A stretch of 64,000 bases of DNA from CATOSP01 sp965205385 (GTDB lineage Bacteria > Chloroflexota > Dehalococcoidia > Lucifugimonadales > UBA3495): positions 1,302,001 to 1,366,000 of the forward strand of contig CBDBGS010000008.1 in NCBI GenBank assembly GCA_965205385.1. Reading direction: 5' to 3'. This document shows, in pieces, positions 1 to 7,990 of this stretch (within the stretch, counting starts at the first letter, position 1; each line of letters starts with the position of its first letter). A program made the translations under genes and the position numbers. Under the pieces are notes generated by a model. The model did no database searches. It saw nothing but the letters and a program-made list of their open reading frames with translations, and was not told the origin of the DNA.

Positions 1-942
1 CACCTTCTACACGCCAGCTTGAGGTCGGTGTTGGGGGCGCACGTTAGGCAGGCGGGTTCTTACGTTGGGCCGGAGCGGCTGCGTTTCGACTTCAGCCACG
101 TTAGCCCCTTGTCACGCCAGGAGATCCAGTCCGTGCAGTCCCTGTCCAACGACAAGGTAAGGGAGGACTTGGCCGTCTCGTCGCTGGAGACCACTTACAC
201 CGAGGCTGTGGGTCAAGGAGCCCTGGCTTTCTTTGGAGACCGCTACGGTGATGTGGTGAGAGTGGTGAGCATGTCCAACGGCGAGGCCTTCAGCGTGGAG
301 GTCTGCGGAGGGACCCACGTCTCCGCCACCGGCCAGATTGGGACCATGTTCGTGCTAGGAGAGTCAAGCATTGGTGGCGGTATGAGGCGCCTCGAAGCGG
401 TGACGGGCAGGGCCGCCGAACAGCTCTTCGTCGAGCAATCGTCCAAATTGGACGCTCTCTCCCAACGGCTACAGACCCCTGTGGCAGACCTGGAAGCGAG
501 GGTGGAGAGCTTTATCCAGGACAACGAAGATATGCGCCGGCGATTGGCTGCGGTCGAGCGCACAGCCCTCCGCACCGAAGCCGAGGCCATTTTGGGTAGG
601 GTGTCTGACATCGACGGCGTGAAGGTTGTAGCGGCGCGGACCTCCGCATCCAACCCCGAGGCGATGCGTGAGATGGGGGACTTCCTGAAGGCCAGACTCC
701 GGAGCGCGGTCGTGATGCTGGGGTGCATCGCGGATGGAAATCCCCTGCTGGTGGCGATGGTGACTCCCGACCTGGTGGACCGTGGCCTCCATGCCGGTAA
801 CCTGGCCCGCGACACCGCCAGGGTGATGGGCGGCGGTGGCGGCGGACGCCCGGAGATCGCCCAGGCTGGTGGGCGGGAGCCCGGGAAACTAGACGAGGCG
901 TTGTCCGGAGTGGCGGCCCTCGTGCGGCAATCCCTAACCTAA
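1..942 (+). CDS. alaS: Alanyl-tRNA synthetase, C-terminal part (5' truncated by window)
   Basis: The frame is open from base 1, so the gene begins upstream of the window; about 313 C-terminal residues are visible. The first residues, HLLHASLRSVLG, correspond to the second half of the HxxxH motif of the AlaX-like editing domain that hydrolyses mischarged Ser/Gly-tRNA-Ala. The zinc-binding CGGTHV motif follows at about residue 102 of the visible part. A charged helical stretch (about residues 130-175) leads to the C-Ala domain, which ends with the glycine-rich GGGGGGRPEIAQAGG signature before the stop. Order and spacing match full-length AlaRS. ruvX follows directly, a common bacterial neighbourhood (alaS-ruvX). 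The aminoacylation domain lies outside the window. Confidence 0.97.
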   Translation, partial: HLLHASLRSVLGAHVRQAGSYVGPERLRFDFSHVSPLSRQEIQSVQSLSNDKVREDLAVSSLETTYTEAVGQGALAFFGDRYGDVVRVVSMSNGEAFSVEVCGGTHVSATGQIGTMFVLGESSIGGGMRRLEAVTGRAAEQLFVEQSSKLDALSQRLQTPVADLEARVESFIQDNEDMRRRLAAVERTALRTEAEAILGRVSDIDGVKVVAARTSASNPEAMREMGDFLKARLRSAVVMLGCIADGNPLLVAMVTPDLVDRGLHAGNLARDTARVMGGGGGGRPEIAQAGGREPGKLDEALSGVAALVRQSLT

Positions 943-965
943 CCAAGTATGCGGGAGCCGAGGCG

Positions 966-1388
966 CTGAAACTGCTGGCCCTGGACCTGGGAGAGCGCCG
1001 TATTGGTCTCGCGGTGGGGGACACCTCCACCACGCTGGTTTTCCCTGCCGGTCACCTGTCGCGCTCCCGGCTCTCCGATGATCTGGATAAAATTCTGGAA
1101 ACCAACGGGGAGCGTCGCATCGAGGGCATAGTCATTGGGATGCCCTACTCCCTGGACGGGACCCACGGAACGCAGGCCAAACGAGTCAACGGATTCATCA
1201 ACGCCCTGCGAAAGCGGACTTCCATTCCTATCTACATTATCGATGAGCGTTTCACCTCAGTGGAAGCCGAGGCCTTGATCCGGGAGTCGGGGCGGCAACC
1301 TTCCCGCCTACGAGGTTCCGTAGATGAGGCGGCTGCAGCCTTGATCCTCCGGCGATTCCTGGCAGCCAGGGGCGACGACTTCGCGTAG
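966..1388 (+). CDS. ruvX: RuvX/YqgF family Holliday junction resolvase-like nuclease
   Basis: RNase H-fold protein of about 140 residues, the usual family length. It matches the putative pre-16S rRNA nuclease / Holliday-junction resolvase family. The N-terminal strand LALDLGERRIGLAVGD carries the first catalytic Asp. GMPYSLDGTHGTQA, IDERFTSVEAEA and the C-terminal VDEAAAALILRRFL helix follow in family order. No ATG, GTG or TTG lies in frame between the alaS stop and the conserved first strand. The best start by alignment is CTG at 966; the first ATG-like codon in frame (GTG at 1014) would delete the first catalytic Asp. The gene is 23 nt after alaS and probably co-transcribed with it. The start is the only uncertain point. 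Confidence 0.88.
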   Translation: MKLLALDLGERRIGLAVGDTSTTLVFPAGHLSRSRLSDDLDKILETNGERRIEGIVIGMPYSLDGTHGTQAKRVNGFINALRKRTSIPIYIIDERFTSVEAEALIRESGRQPSRLRGSVDEAAAALILRRFLAARGDDFA

Positions 1389-1635
1389 CCCACCCGCCGG
1401 TCCGTCGCAGGAGACCTCGTATCCCCAATGGGTCATTCCCCCGGGCCCCGTAATTCCCGTCGTTCCCGCGAAATCGGGAATCCGCAGATGTTCAGACTCA
1501 AAAGCGAGACCCGGTGCAGGAATTCCTAGATGTCGGGCCAACCCCGGAAATACGGGCAGACCAGCATGGCGAGAGGCCCTTGACCAATTCGCCAAGTCTG
1601 GCAATCAAAAGACCTCGCCACGTATTACGGCTTAC
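1389..1635. other. Intergenic spacer with a dispersed inverted-repeat element
   Basis: No convincing gene is visible. At 1462-1482 the spacer holds GTTCCCGCGAAATCGGGAAT, an imperfect TTCCCG...CGGGAA inverted repeat. Related elements occur near 36060, 48001, 49515 and 54831. The rest is unremarkable and leads into the tRNA promoter. Confidence 0.5.
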
Positions 1636-1664
1636 TTGACGCGGTTCCGCGTTGACTGGACAAT
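1636..1664 (+). promoter_or_regulatory. Sigma-70-type promoter for tRNA-Gln
   Basis: TTGACG (1636-1641) and GACAAT (1659-1664) are separated by exactly 17 bp. The predicted start near 1671 lies about 33 nt before the mature tRNA. Both hexamers are one or two bases from consensus. Read by eye, not scored. Confidence 0.5.
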
Positions 1665-1703
1665 GGATGTGTGGGTTCCTGTATTCACGTGGACTCCACT
1701 CAT

Positions 1704-1777
1704 TGCCCGGTGGTGTAGTGGCAGCACATCAGCCTTTGGAGCTGAAAGCCCTGGTTCGAACCCAGGCCGGGTAGCCA
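1704..1777 (+). tRNA. tRNA-Gln (anticodon TTG)
   Basis: The cloverleaf folds by hand. The acceptor TGCCCGG pairs with CCGGGTA, including one G-U pair; the leading U is typical of tRNA-Gln. The D arm is GTGTAGTGGCAGCAC. The anticodon stem TCAGC/GCTGA holds the loop CTTTGGA with anticodon TTG, and the T arm is CTGG-TTCGAAC-CCAG. The discriminator is G and the CCA end is encoded. It stands alone between two genes, with its own promoter-like sequence. Confidence 0.96.
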
Positions 1778-1880
1778 ACCCCTGTCCCACTGACCTCTTC
1801 CCTTCTGGGTAGCCGTCGCATCAAGGGGATAATGACCCGCTTTCCGACCCGTGGTCGTTCGCCTATGTTCGACGATTTAT

Positions 1881-1910
1881 TTGACCGCCAACCCAAGATA
1901 CGGTTATATT
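1881..1910 (+). promoter_or_regulatory. Probable promoter for the nucleotidyltransferase gene
   Basis: TTGACC (1881-1886) and TATATT (1905-1910) with an 18-bp spacer, about 55 nt upstream of the ATG at 1965. This is the best sigma-70-like match in the tRNA-to-gene spacer. Confidence 0.4.
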
Positions 1911-1964
1911 AGGCTGCGCTCGGCGGTCGGGTGCGATCAAATCCATAACCGCAAGGGCAGTGTC

Positions 1965-2666
1965 ATGTATGCGCTCATACTCGCAGGCGGTAAAGGCGAA
2001 AGACTACGTCCATTGACTGACACTGTGCCCAAACCCATGGTGCCTGTGCATGGGCAGCCTATCCTCTGGCATCAGATCGAGTGGCTGAAGACTGGCGGCG
2101 TGACCGACGTCGTATTTCTGGCCGGGTACCGGTGGCAGGTGATAAAAGACTTCTTCGGTGACGGCCGGAATTTCGGCATCCGGGCACATTACAGCGTTGA
2201 AGATACTCCCTTGGGCAGGGGAGGAGCGATAAAGCTGGGTTTCCCGCTGGTCCCTGAAGAAGAAGAGACCGTCGTGGTGCTTAATGGGGACATTTTCACC
2301 GACGAAGATTTCAGCGCGTTGGCCGGCCAGTACCGGGAGAGCAAGGAGGCCGACCGCACGCATCAGGCCACGATCATGGTGGTCCCCTTCGTAAGTCCTT
2401 ATGGCTTGGTGGACATGGACGATGACGAGAGCGTGATTGGATTCCGCGAGAAGGTGGAGTTGCCCCACTGGATCAATGCCGGCATCTACCTTTTCGATCG
2501 GCGAATGTCTCAGGAACTTCCCGAGACCGGCGACCACGAGACTGAGACTTTCCCCCGCTTGGCCGAGGCCGGGAAGATTTCCGCGGTCAGGTCGAGGGCG
2601 TTCTGGCGGAGTGTAGACTCCTTCAAAGACCTCAGGGAGGTGGAAGAGCACCTGAGTCGTCGATAA
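1965..2666 (+). CDS. Sugar-phosphate nucleotidyltransferase (NDP-sugar pyrophosphorylase)
   Basis: A 233-residue protein of the GT-A-fold nucleotidyltransferase family. It should transfer an NMP from an NTP to a sugar-1-phosphate in the cytoplasm for surface polysaccharide or glycolipid precursors. The N-terminal LAGGKGERLRPLTD is the nucleotide-binding signature, followed by the P-K-P-M substrate loop. LNGDIFTDED supplies the metal-binding Asp, and a late FREKVELPHWINAGIYLF segment is typical. It is short and lacks the C-terminal left-handed helix domain of RmlA/GlmU enzymes, so it resembles MurU/HddC-like minimal enzymes. The sugar cannot be told. The ATG at 1965 is chosen because it is immediately before the first conserved strand. 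It precedes the MoxR cluster on the same strand by 45 nt. Confidence 0.85.
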   Translation: MYALILAGGKGERLRPLTDTVPKPMVPVHGQPILWHQIEWLKTGGVTDVVFLAGYRWQVIKDFFGDGRNFGIRAHYSVEDTPLGRGGAIKLGFPLVPEEEETVVVLNGDIFTDEDFSALAGQYRESKEADRTHQATIMVVPFVSPYGLVDMDDDESVIGFREKVELPHWINAGIYLFDRRMSQELPETGDHETETFPRLAEAGKISAVRSRAFWRSVDSFKDLREVEEHLSRR

Positions 2667-2711
2667 CGGCAGGACGCGCCTTTCGACCCCGCCAAGCGCT
2701 CCAAATAGACT

Positions 2712-3680
2712 ATGTCACAAGAAGAGGCTTCAATTTCCTCCCTTTCTGGCGGGGTCGCCCAACTGGCAGCCAGGATCAAAGCCAACATTGAGACCGTGTT
2801 GGTTGGAAAGGGCGGGGTCATAGAACTCACACTGGCGGCGGTGCTTAGTGGAGGGCATATCCTGATTGAGGACGTGCCGGGGATAGGAAAGACCACCCTC
2901 GCCAGAAGCCTTGCTAGCTCCCTGAATTGCTCCTTCAAACGAATCCAGTTTACTCCTGACCTGATGCCTTCCGATATCACGGGCATCCACTACTACAACC
3001 AAAAAGAAGGCGAGTTCGAGTTCAGGGCTGGCCCCATTATTGCCCAGGTCGTTCTGGCCGACGAAATAAACCGCGCCACTCCCCGGACACAATCCGCTTT
3101 GCTGGAGGCCATGGGCGAGTGCCAGTTGACGGTGGACGACATAACCATCACCCTCCCCAATCCTTTCATGGTCATCGCGACTCAAAACCCCATCGAGCTA
3201 GAGGGGACATTTCCACTGCCGGAAGCCCAGCTAGACAGGTTCCTATTGCGCCTGAAGTTGGGTTACCCGATGGAGTCGGAAGAAGAGGCGATGTTGGCTC
3301 GGTTTCAGTCCTCCGACCCATTGTCCGAGATGAGGCCGGTTTCGGGCGAGGAAGAAATCGTTTTCTATCAGGAGGCTGTGAGGCAAGTTCACCTCGAACC
3401 GGTACTTCGGACCTACGTCGTCCGGTTGGTGCAAGCCACCCGCTGCCATCCTGACGTGGAACTGGGAGCCAGTCCCCGGGCCACGATAGGCTTGTTTAGA
3501 TGCAGTCAGGCCCTCGCCGCCATCCAGGGCCGGGACTATGTAACACCCGACGATATCAAGGTCCTCTCCCCTTATGCCTTGTGTCACCGCATCATTCTCA
3601 AGTCTCAAGCCCGGTTGCGGGAGATGACTCCTGAGCGAGTCATCGACGAAATCCTCGAACAAGTCGAGGTGCCGGTTTAA
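2712..3680 (+). CDS. MoxR-family AAA+ ATPase
   Basis: A 322-residue MoxR ATPase. Walker A is DVPGIGKTT (about residues 54-62) and Walker B is VVLADEIN (113-120). These are followed by the sensor-1 ATQNPIELEGTFPLPEAQLDRF region and the lid domain with the sensor-2 Arg in the GASPRATIG motif. MoxR ATPases act as chaperones for maturation of enzyme complexes or cell-envelope proteins, usually together with a DUF58/VWA-like partner. Here DUF58 and DUF4129 proteins follow directly on the same strand, giving the classic MoxR-DUF58-DUF4129 set. The substrate is unknown. Confidence 0.93.
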   Translation: MSQEEASISSLSGGVAQLAARIKANIETVLVGKGGVIELTLAAVLSGGHILIEDVPGIGKTTLARSLASSLNCSFKRIQFTPDLMPSDITGIHYYNQKEGEFEFRAGPIIAQVVLADEINRATPRTQSALLEAMGECQLTVDDITITLPNPFMVIATQNPIELEGTFPLPEAQLDRFLLRLKLGYPMESEEEAMLARFQSSDPLSEMRPVSGEEEIVFYQEAVRQVHLEPVLRTYVVRLVQATRCHPDVELGASPRATIGLFRCSQALAAIQGRDYVTPDDIKVLSPYALCHRIILKSQARLREMTPERVIDEILEQVEVPV

Positions 3681-3785
3681 CAGTGGCCGGTGGTTAGTGA
3701 CCGGAGGCCAGTGGGTATAAGTTACGAGCAACTGACGACTAACCACTAGCAACTGACCACTAATCACTGACCACCAGCCACCGCC
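3681..3785. repeat. Structured GTGGCCGGTGGT-type intergenic element
   Basis: Low-complexity block built of variants of ACTGACCAC/GTGGTTAGT. The start (AGTGGCCGGTGGTTAGTG) is roughly complementary to the end (CACTGACCACCAGCCAC), so it could form a long imperfect hairpin. A related block lies at 54724-54805 and shares the GTGGCCGGTGGT core. It separates moxR from the DUF58 gene and probably is not translated. Confidence 0.6.
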
Positions 3786-3787
3786 GA

Positions 3788-5011
3788 ATGCGCAACGAGC
3801 TCTGGCTGACAATCAGCTCCATCCTGGTGTTCGCTGGGCTCGTGGCCAGCCAGGGTCTCTTGCTGGTCGTGGGGTCTCTGGCCATCATCGTGTCTCTGGC
3901 CGCGAGGATCTGGGAGAAGTTCGCATTCGAACGAGTTGCCCACGAACGGGGCCTGTCTCAGCGCCGCGCATTTATCGGCGATTCCATAGAATACACGGTC
4001 ACTCTGTCCAACGAGAAGCTGTTGCCGCTGATCTGGGTTGATATCCAGGACACGTTCCCCCAGGGCTTGGATTTGCCGGGAGCGATCCTGCGCGGCAGCA
4101 ACACCGACGTGACGAAACAGCACACCATTACAACATCTCTGCTTCCATACCAGAAAGCCTCCTGGAAATACTCCCTCCTCTGCAATTCCCGGGGCTATCA
4201 CCGCATCGGGCCGGCGCGCCTGCGTAGCGGGGATATCTTCGGATTCAGCGCCTCCGAGACCCGGATGTCCGAGGTGGACTACCTGCTGGTTTATCCGAGA
4301 ATTGTGGACCTGGGCCGGCTCGTGTTCTCCGAGGAGCACCCTTTGGGAGACACCAAAGGGATCAACCCACTGTTCCAGGACACGACACGGTTTGTCAGGC
4401 AGCGGGACTACCAGCCCACCGATCCGATGAAACACATCGATTGGAAAGCAACGGCCCGCAAAATGCGTCTCCAGACAAAGGTCTTCGAGCCGGTAGTCTC
4501 GCTTAATGTCCTCATCGCCATGAATGCGACCACGAGCGAACACGCCTGGCAGGGCAGTAACCGGCGTCACTTCGAGCGCGCGGTGACCGCCGCCGCTTCG
4601 GTGGCCCATTACGCCGCAGAGCGGGGCTATACCTTCGGGTTGGCTAGCAACGCCGTGGCCAGCTACTCGAGTAAGTGGTTGACTGTGCCGATGGGCGCGT
4701 CTTCCTCACAGATAAGCCTGGTCCTGGAGGCGTTGGCGATGGCCGGGCCCTACGTTGTGACGCCGTTGGTGGAAGTCCTGCGGGAGGAGAGACGCACCTT
4801 GTCGCCGGGAGCAACCGTGATGCTCGTTACCGCTGTGATTACCCGGGCATTGGTGGAGGAGATAGAGCAGATCAAGAGGTCCGGACATGAGGTGCAGATA
4901 CTCTTCGCCGGAGACGGAGCGCCTGGAATTCAGCCGCCCGGAGTGAGAATGTACCGGGTGGGAAGAGTCCTGGAGGCTTTGGACGAACATGAGCCCGTTC
5001 CTTCGCATTAG
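3788..5011 (+). CDS. DUF58 domain protein (MoxR partner)
   Basis: A 407-residue protein. Two close hydrophobic segments at residues 6-38 anchor it in the membrane. A beta-rich middle follows (about 60-170). The DUF58 signature DYQPTDPMKHIDWKATAR lies near residues 207-224 and a VWA-like alpha/beta fold fills the C-terminal half. DUF58 proteins accompany MoxR ATPases and are thought to bind or present substrates. The stop overlaps the next gene by 23 nt, so the two are translationally coupled. The function is inferred from family and context only. Confidence 0.9.
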   Translation: MRNELWLTISSILVFAGLVASQGLLLVVGSLAIIVSLAARIWEKFAFERVAHERGLSQRRAFIGDSIEYTVTLSNEKLLPLIWVDIQDTFPQGLDLPGAILRGSNTDVTKQHTITTSLLPYQKASWKYSLLCNSRGYHRIGPARLRSGDIFGFSASETRMSEVDYLLVYPRIVDLGRLVFSEEHPLGDTKGINPLFQDTTRFVRQRDYQPTDPMKHIDWKATARKMRLQTKVFEPVVSLNVLIAMNATTSEHAWQGSNRRHFERAVTAAASVAHYAAERGYTFGLASNAVASYSSKWLTVPMGASSSQISLVLEALAMAGPYVVTPLVEVLREERRTLSPGATVMLVTAVITRALVEEIEQIKRSGHEVQILFAGDGAPGIQPPGVRMYRVGRVLEALDEHEPVPSH

Positions 5012-6443
5012 TCTGGTCTCCGGGACCGCGCTTTTCCTGGAGGCTTGCGGATTCTACCTGGTGTTCAACATCGTCGGAGTAGCGGTCCAGCAGCCTTTGG
5101 CCATGTTGCCATTCTGGGTAGTCTGGCTCGGCGCGATTTGGGCCTACCTGCTTTCCCTGTACGTGCAGACCGTACGGTTCACCGCAAACCTTCGGGGCGC
5201 GCTCGGGCTTGGGGCCAGCCTGGTTTCGGTGCTGATACTGGCCCACCTCGCCACGGGGATGGGAATTATCCCCATCGGCGCGTTTGTAAATGCCGGGGTC
5301 GGAGTCGCGTTGAGGCAGGTCTTGGTGTTCGCGTTCCTGGTGCTGCTCTGGTGGCGCTGCGGCTCCCTGGCCCACGACGAGGTATCTTTGGACTCGGTGC
5401 GGGGCTCGTTCCAGTGGGGCTTGGTGGCGCTATTCCTTGCCGTGATTATAGACAGCATGAGCGATTCGGATGTAATCAGCGGATTCATGATAATTGGTTT
5501 CTTCGGGGTCGGCCTGATCGGGTTGTCCCTGGCCCGCTTCTCCTCGGAAGCGGGAGAGGGCCAGATAATGGGAATGCATTGGTGGCTCCCCATCTGCGTT
5601 TGTGTGGGAGCAGTGTTGGCCGCTGGTCTTCTGGTAAGCGCGGCCGGGCTTGGCGGACTTGACGATGTTACGCGGTGGCTGCTGAAGGTCGTTGGTGAGA
5701 TCGGATTCTGGGTCTTGAAACCGGTCTTGCTGGCTCTGGGGTACATCGCGGGGCTGCTGGTGGCTCTCGGCACCTGGATTTCCGACCGGTTCGGCGGCGG
5801 CGACCTGAGCGGACTCGCCCGGGCCCAAGAGCAGATCCGCCAGTTTCATGAAACGATGCGGGAAGAAGCGGGTGAGGGAGGTCTCCCGCCGCTGCTTGTG
5901 CTGACCCTGAAACTGGTGGGTTTCCTGGTGGCTGCCTCTTTCGCCAGTTGGTTGCTCTACAAGCTCTTCCGGTTCCGGCGTCTGTTCCGTGTGCCGGGAG
6001 AGGTGGAAGAAACCAGGGAATCGGTCTTTAGCTGGAGCAAGGTCAACGAAGACCTGGCGGCCATAGCAAACGGTTTGTTGGGGAACTTGATGGCCATGGG
6101 GCGGCGCGGGGTCCCCCGGGGTCCCACGCCAAGGAACCCTCGGGAGTTCTACCATGCGCTTCTTGGCCTGGCGGCCCGGCGAGGGCGCGGCAGGGAGGAA
6201 TGGCAGACCCCAAGGGAGCATGAGGGCACTTTAGAGGGCGCCCTGCCCGAAGGCCCGGTTGGCCGCATAGTGGGCGACTTTCAAGTCACCTATTACGGGG
6301 CGTCACCGGTCTCCGATGAGGAGTTGGTCCAGTTGAGGCAGGTCTGGGCGGACATAAGCGAGTACGTGGAAGAACAGGAACGTAGGGAGAACGACGCAAA
6401 CCAGCGGCCCAGTCCTGAGGCAAGTCCTGAACAACCGGGCTAG
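4989..6443 (+). CDS. DUF4129 multi-pass membrane protein
   Basis: A 484-residue protein with about nine or ten hydrophobic segments: several in the first 210 residues, a pair near 225-262, and another near 300-320. A charged cytoplasmic tail follows. The tail (about 385-470) has the DUF4129 pattern, PREFYHALLGLAARRG followed by TPREHEGTL and a terminal helix with ELVQLRQVW. In many bacteria this domain is fused to a transglutaminase in MoxR clusters. Here no transglutaminase core is visible in this protein or next to it. The gene starts inside the DUF58 gene (23-nt overlap). Confidence 0.82.
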   Translation: MSPFLRISLVSGTALFLEACGFYLVFNIVGVAVQQPLAMLPFWVVWLGAIWAYLLSLYVQTVRFTANLRGALGLGASLVSVLILAHLATGMGIIPIGAFVNAGVGVALRQVLVFAFLVLLWWRCGSLAHDEVSLDSVRGSFQWGLVALFLAVIIDSMSDSDVISGFMIIGFFGVGLIGLSLARFSSEAGEGQIMGMHWWLPICVCVGAVLAAGLLVSAAGLGGLDDVTRWLLKVVGEIGFWVLKPVLLALGYIAGLLVALGTWISDRFGGGDLSGLARAQEQIRQFHETMREEAGEGGLPPLLVLTLKLVGFLVAASFASWLLYKLFRFRRLFRVPGEVEETRESVFSWSKVNEDLAAIANGLLGNLMAMGRRGVPRGPTPRNPREFYHALLGLAARRGRGREEWQTPREHEGTLEGALPEGPVGRIVGDFQVTYYGASPVSDEELVQLRQVWADISEYVEEQERRENDANQRPSPEASPEQPG

Positions 6444-6517
6444 CCAAGCCCCTGGACCTCGGAGCCGTTCTCAAGAGGAACGGGCGGTCACTTCGAACCG
6501 GGATTCCGGTGGTCCGC

Positions 6518-7420
6518 CTACCGGAAGCGGGGAATTACGTTCTCCGCGATGCGCTGCATCACCGAGGTTATAGCAGGCACGTCCCCGGAGTTCAGCGCAA
6601 GAACAACGTGGTCGAGCCCAGCGCTTTCGTAGGCCTGGAGCGATGCGATCATTCCCTCCGGGTCGTCCCCGGACAGCCGGGCACGGTCCGCCGCACGTTG
6701 GCTAGACGGGCCACCATGCACCTCTACCTCTACCCTGAGTGACATAACCAGGGAGTCCGGGTCTCTCCCCGCCGCTTCGGCCTGGTCCCGAATGTCTTGA
6801 CGGCCGATGCTGAATTCCTCAAGCGAAAGTCCGGAGGGGTGCCATCCGTCTCCGCGGGTTGCCGCCCGGCGCAAGGCCCCTGGGCTGGAGCCGCCTATCC
6901 AGAGTGGGACATGGGGTTTCTGAAGCGGTTTGGGCGAGAACAAGAGGTCTGAGAAGCTCCACCGCCGACTATGGTAGCTGGGGCTGGAGTTGGTCCATAG
7001 CTCCTTCATAATTGCGATGGACTCGTTGGTCAGTGAGGCTCGTTGATTCATCGGGATGCCCAAGGCGTCGAACTCTTCGGTCATTGCGCCAACCCCCACG
7101 CCCAGGGTCAACCGTCCGCCGGAAATCTGGTCGAGGCTGGCGGCGTACTTGGCCAGTTCTATGGGGTTGTGGTAGGGCAGCACCAGCACCGATGTGCCGA
7201 GAAGCACTTTCCTGGTTGTGGCGGCCAGATAGGACAGGGTGGAGAGGGGGTGGTAATAAGGCTTGTCTTCCAGCCGTTCCCTGATGTACCCGGTGTTGAA
7301 AAGGTGGTCCATCACCCAGAGGGAGTCGTAGCCCAAATCCTCGGCCATCGGACCCAGGTCCAACACTTGCTGAGGGTCGGCTACTCCCCAGTTGTTAGGT
7401 ATGGTAATTCCGAACTTCAT
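6518..7420 (-). CDS. LLM-class F420/FMN-dependent oxidoreductase
   Basis: A 300-residue TIM-barrel enzyme of the bacterial luciferase-like monooxygenase superfamily. The N-terminal strand is MKFGITIPNNWG. DSLWVMDHLF, LGTSVLVLPYHNP and GGRLTLGVGVGAMTEEF (about residues 108-124) follow in the order seen in F420-dependent probable oxidoreductases. The substrate cannot be predicted. Such genes are abundant in SAR202-type Chloroflexota and are thought to act on recalcitrant organics. It lies 15 nt downstream of ribH on the same strand, so flavin synthesis and a flavin-type enzyme may be co-expressed. A second LLM enzyme is at 39404-40414. Confidence 0.88.
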   Translation of the reverse strand: MKFGITIPNNWGVADPQQVLDLGPMAEDLGYDSLWVMDHLFNTGYIRERLEDKPYYHPLSTLSYLAATTRKVLLGTSVLVLPYHNPIELAKYAASLDQISGGRLTLGVGVGAMTEEFDALGIPMNQRASLTNESIAIMKELWTNSSPSYHSRRWSFSDLLFSPKPLQKPHVPLWIGGSSPGALRRAATRGDGWHPSGLSLEEFSIGRQDIRDQAEAAGRDPDSLVMSLRVEVEVHGGPSSQRAADRARLSGDDPEGMIASLQAYESAGLDHVVLALNSGDVPAITSVMQRIAENVIPRFR

Positions 7421-7435
7421 CTCCGCCTCCGAGTA

Positions 7436-7909
7436 CTAGCCCGTGTTGATCGCCTGCACGAGGCGGGCCGTTTCTATGGCCGCAGCCGCGGCGTTGCTGC
7501 CAAGGTTTCCCGACTTTCCGCCGGCGCGGTTGATGGCCTGGTCCATGTTCTCAGTGGTGAGCACTCCGAAAATGGTCGGGACGCCAGTCTCCAGTCCCAC
7601 GCGTCCAATTCCGCTGGAAGCCTGTCCCGCGACCATGTCATAGTGGCTGGTCTCGCCGCGGATCACCGCCCCGAGACAAATAACCGAATCGAAACGCCCG
7701 GACTCTGCGAAGGTCTTGGCCACGACCGGTAGCTCGAAGGAGCCTGGGACCCAGGCCACGCTGACGTCCGAGTCATTGACTCCGTAGCGCTCCAAGGTGT
7801 CCAGCGCCCCGGCGAGGAGTTGGCGCGTTACCACTTCGTTGAATCGGGCGACCACCACGGCGACTCTGAGGCCGTGGCCGTTGAGTTCTCCCTTTAGCTC
7901 ATTGGGCAA
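7436..7909 (-). CDS. ribH: 6,7-dimethyl-8-ribityllumazine synthase
   Basis: The 157-residue length is typical. Lumazine synthase condenses 5-amino-6-ribitylaminouracil with 3,4-dihydroxy-2-butanone-4-phosphate, the penultimate step of riboflavin synthesis. Visible motifs are VARFNEVVTRQLLAGA near the N terminus, WVPGSFELPV, CLGAVIRGETSHYD with the catalytic His, and GVLTTENMDQAINRAGG. No other rib genes are in the window, so the pathway is dispersed. No FMN riboswitch was recognised in the 81 nt upstream. Confidence 0.96.
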   Translation of the reverse strand: MPNELKGELNGHGLRVAVVVARFNEVVTRQLLAGALDTLERYGVNDSDVSVAWVPGSFELPVVAKTFAESGRFDSVICLGAVIRGETSHYDMVAGQASSGIGRVGLETGVPTIFGVLTTENMDQAINRAGGKSGNLGSNAAAAAIETARLVQAINTG

Positions 7910-7990
7910 GACGGATTCTCCTGGTCAAGTTTCTGTTAGGTGAGGTACTGGGTTGGTTTGGTTGCGGGCTGTGTCCCAGAGTGGGTCAGA

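Noticed and set aside
243..815. Minus-strand open frame of 190 codons inside alaS
   Set aside because: Antisense shadow of a clear AlaRS domain; composition is that of a GC-rich reverse frame.
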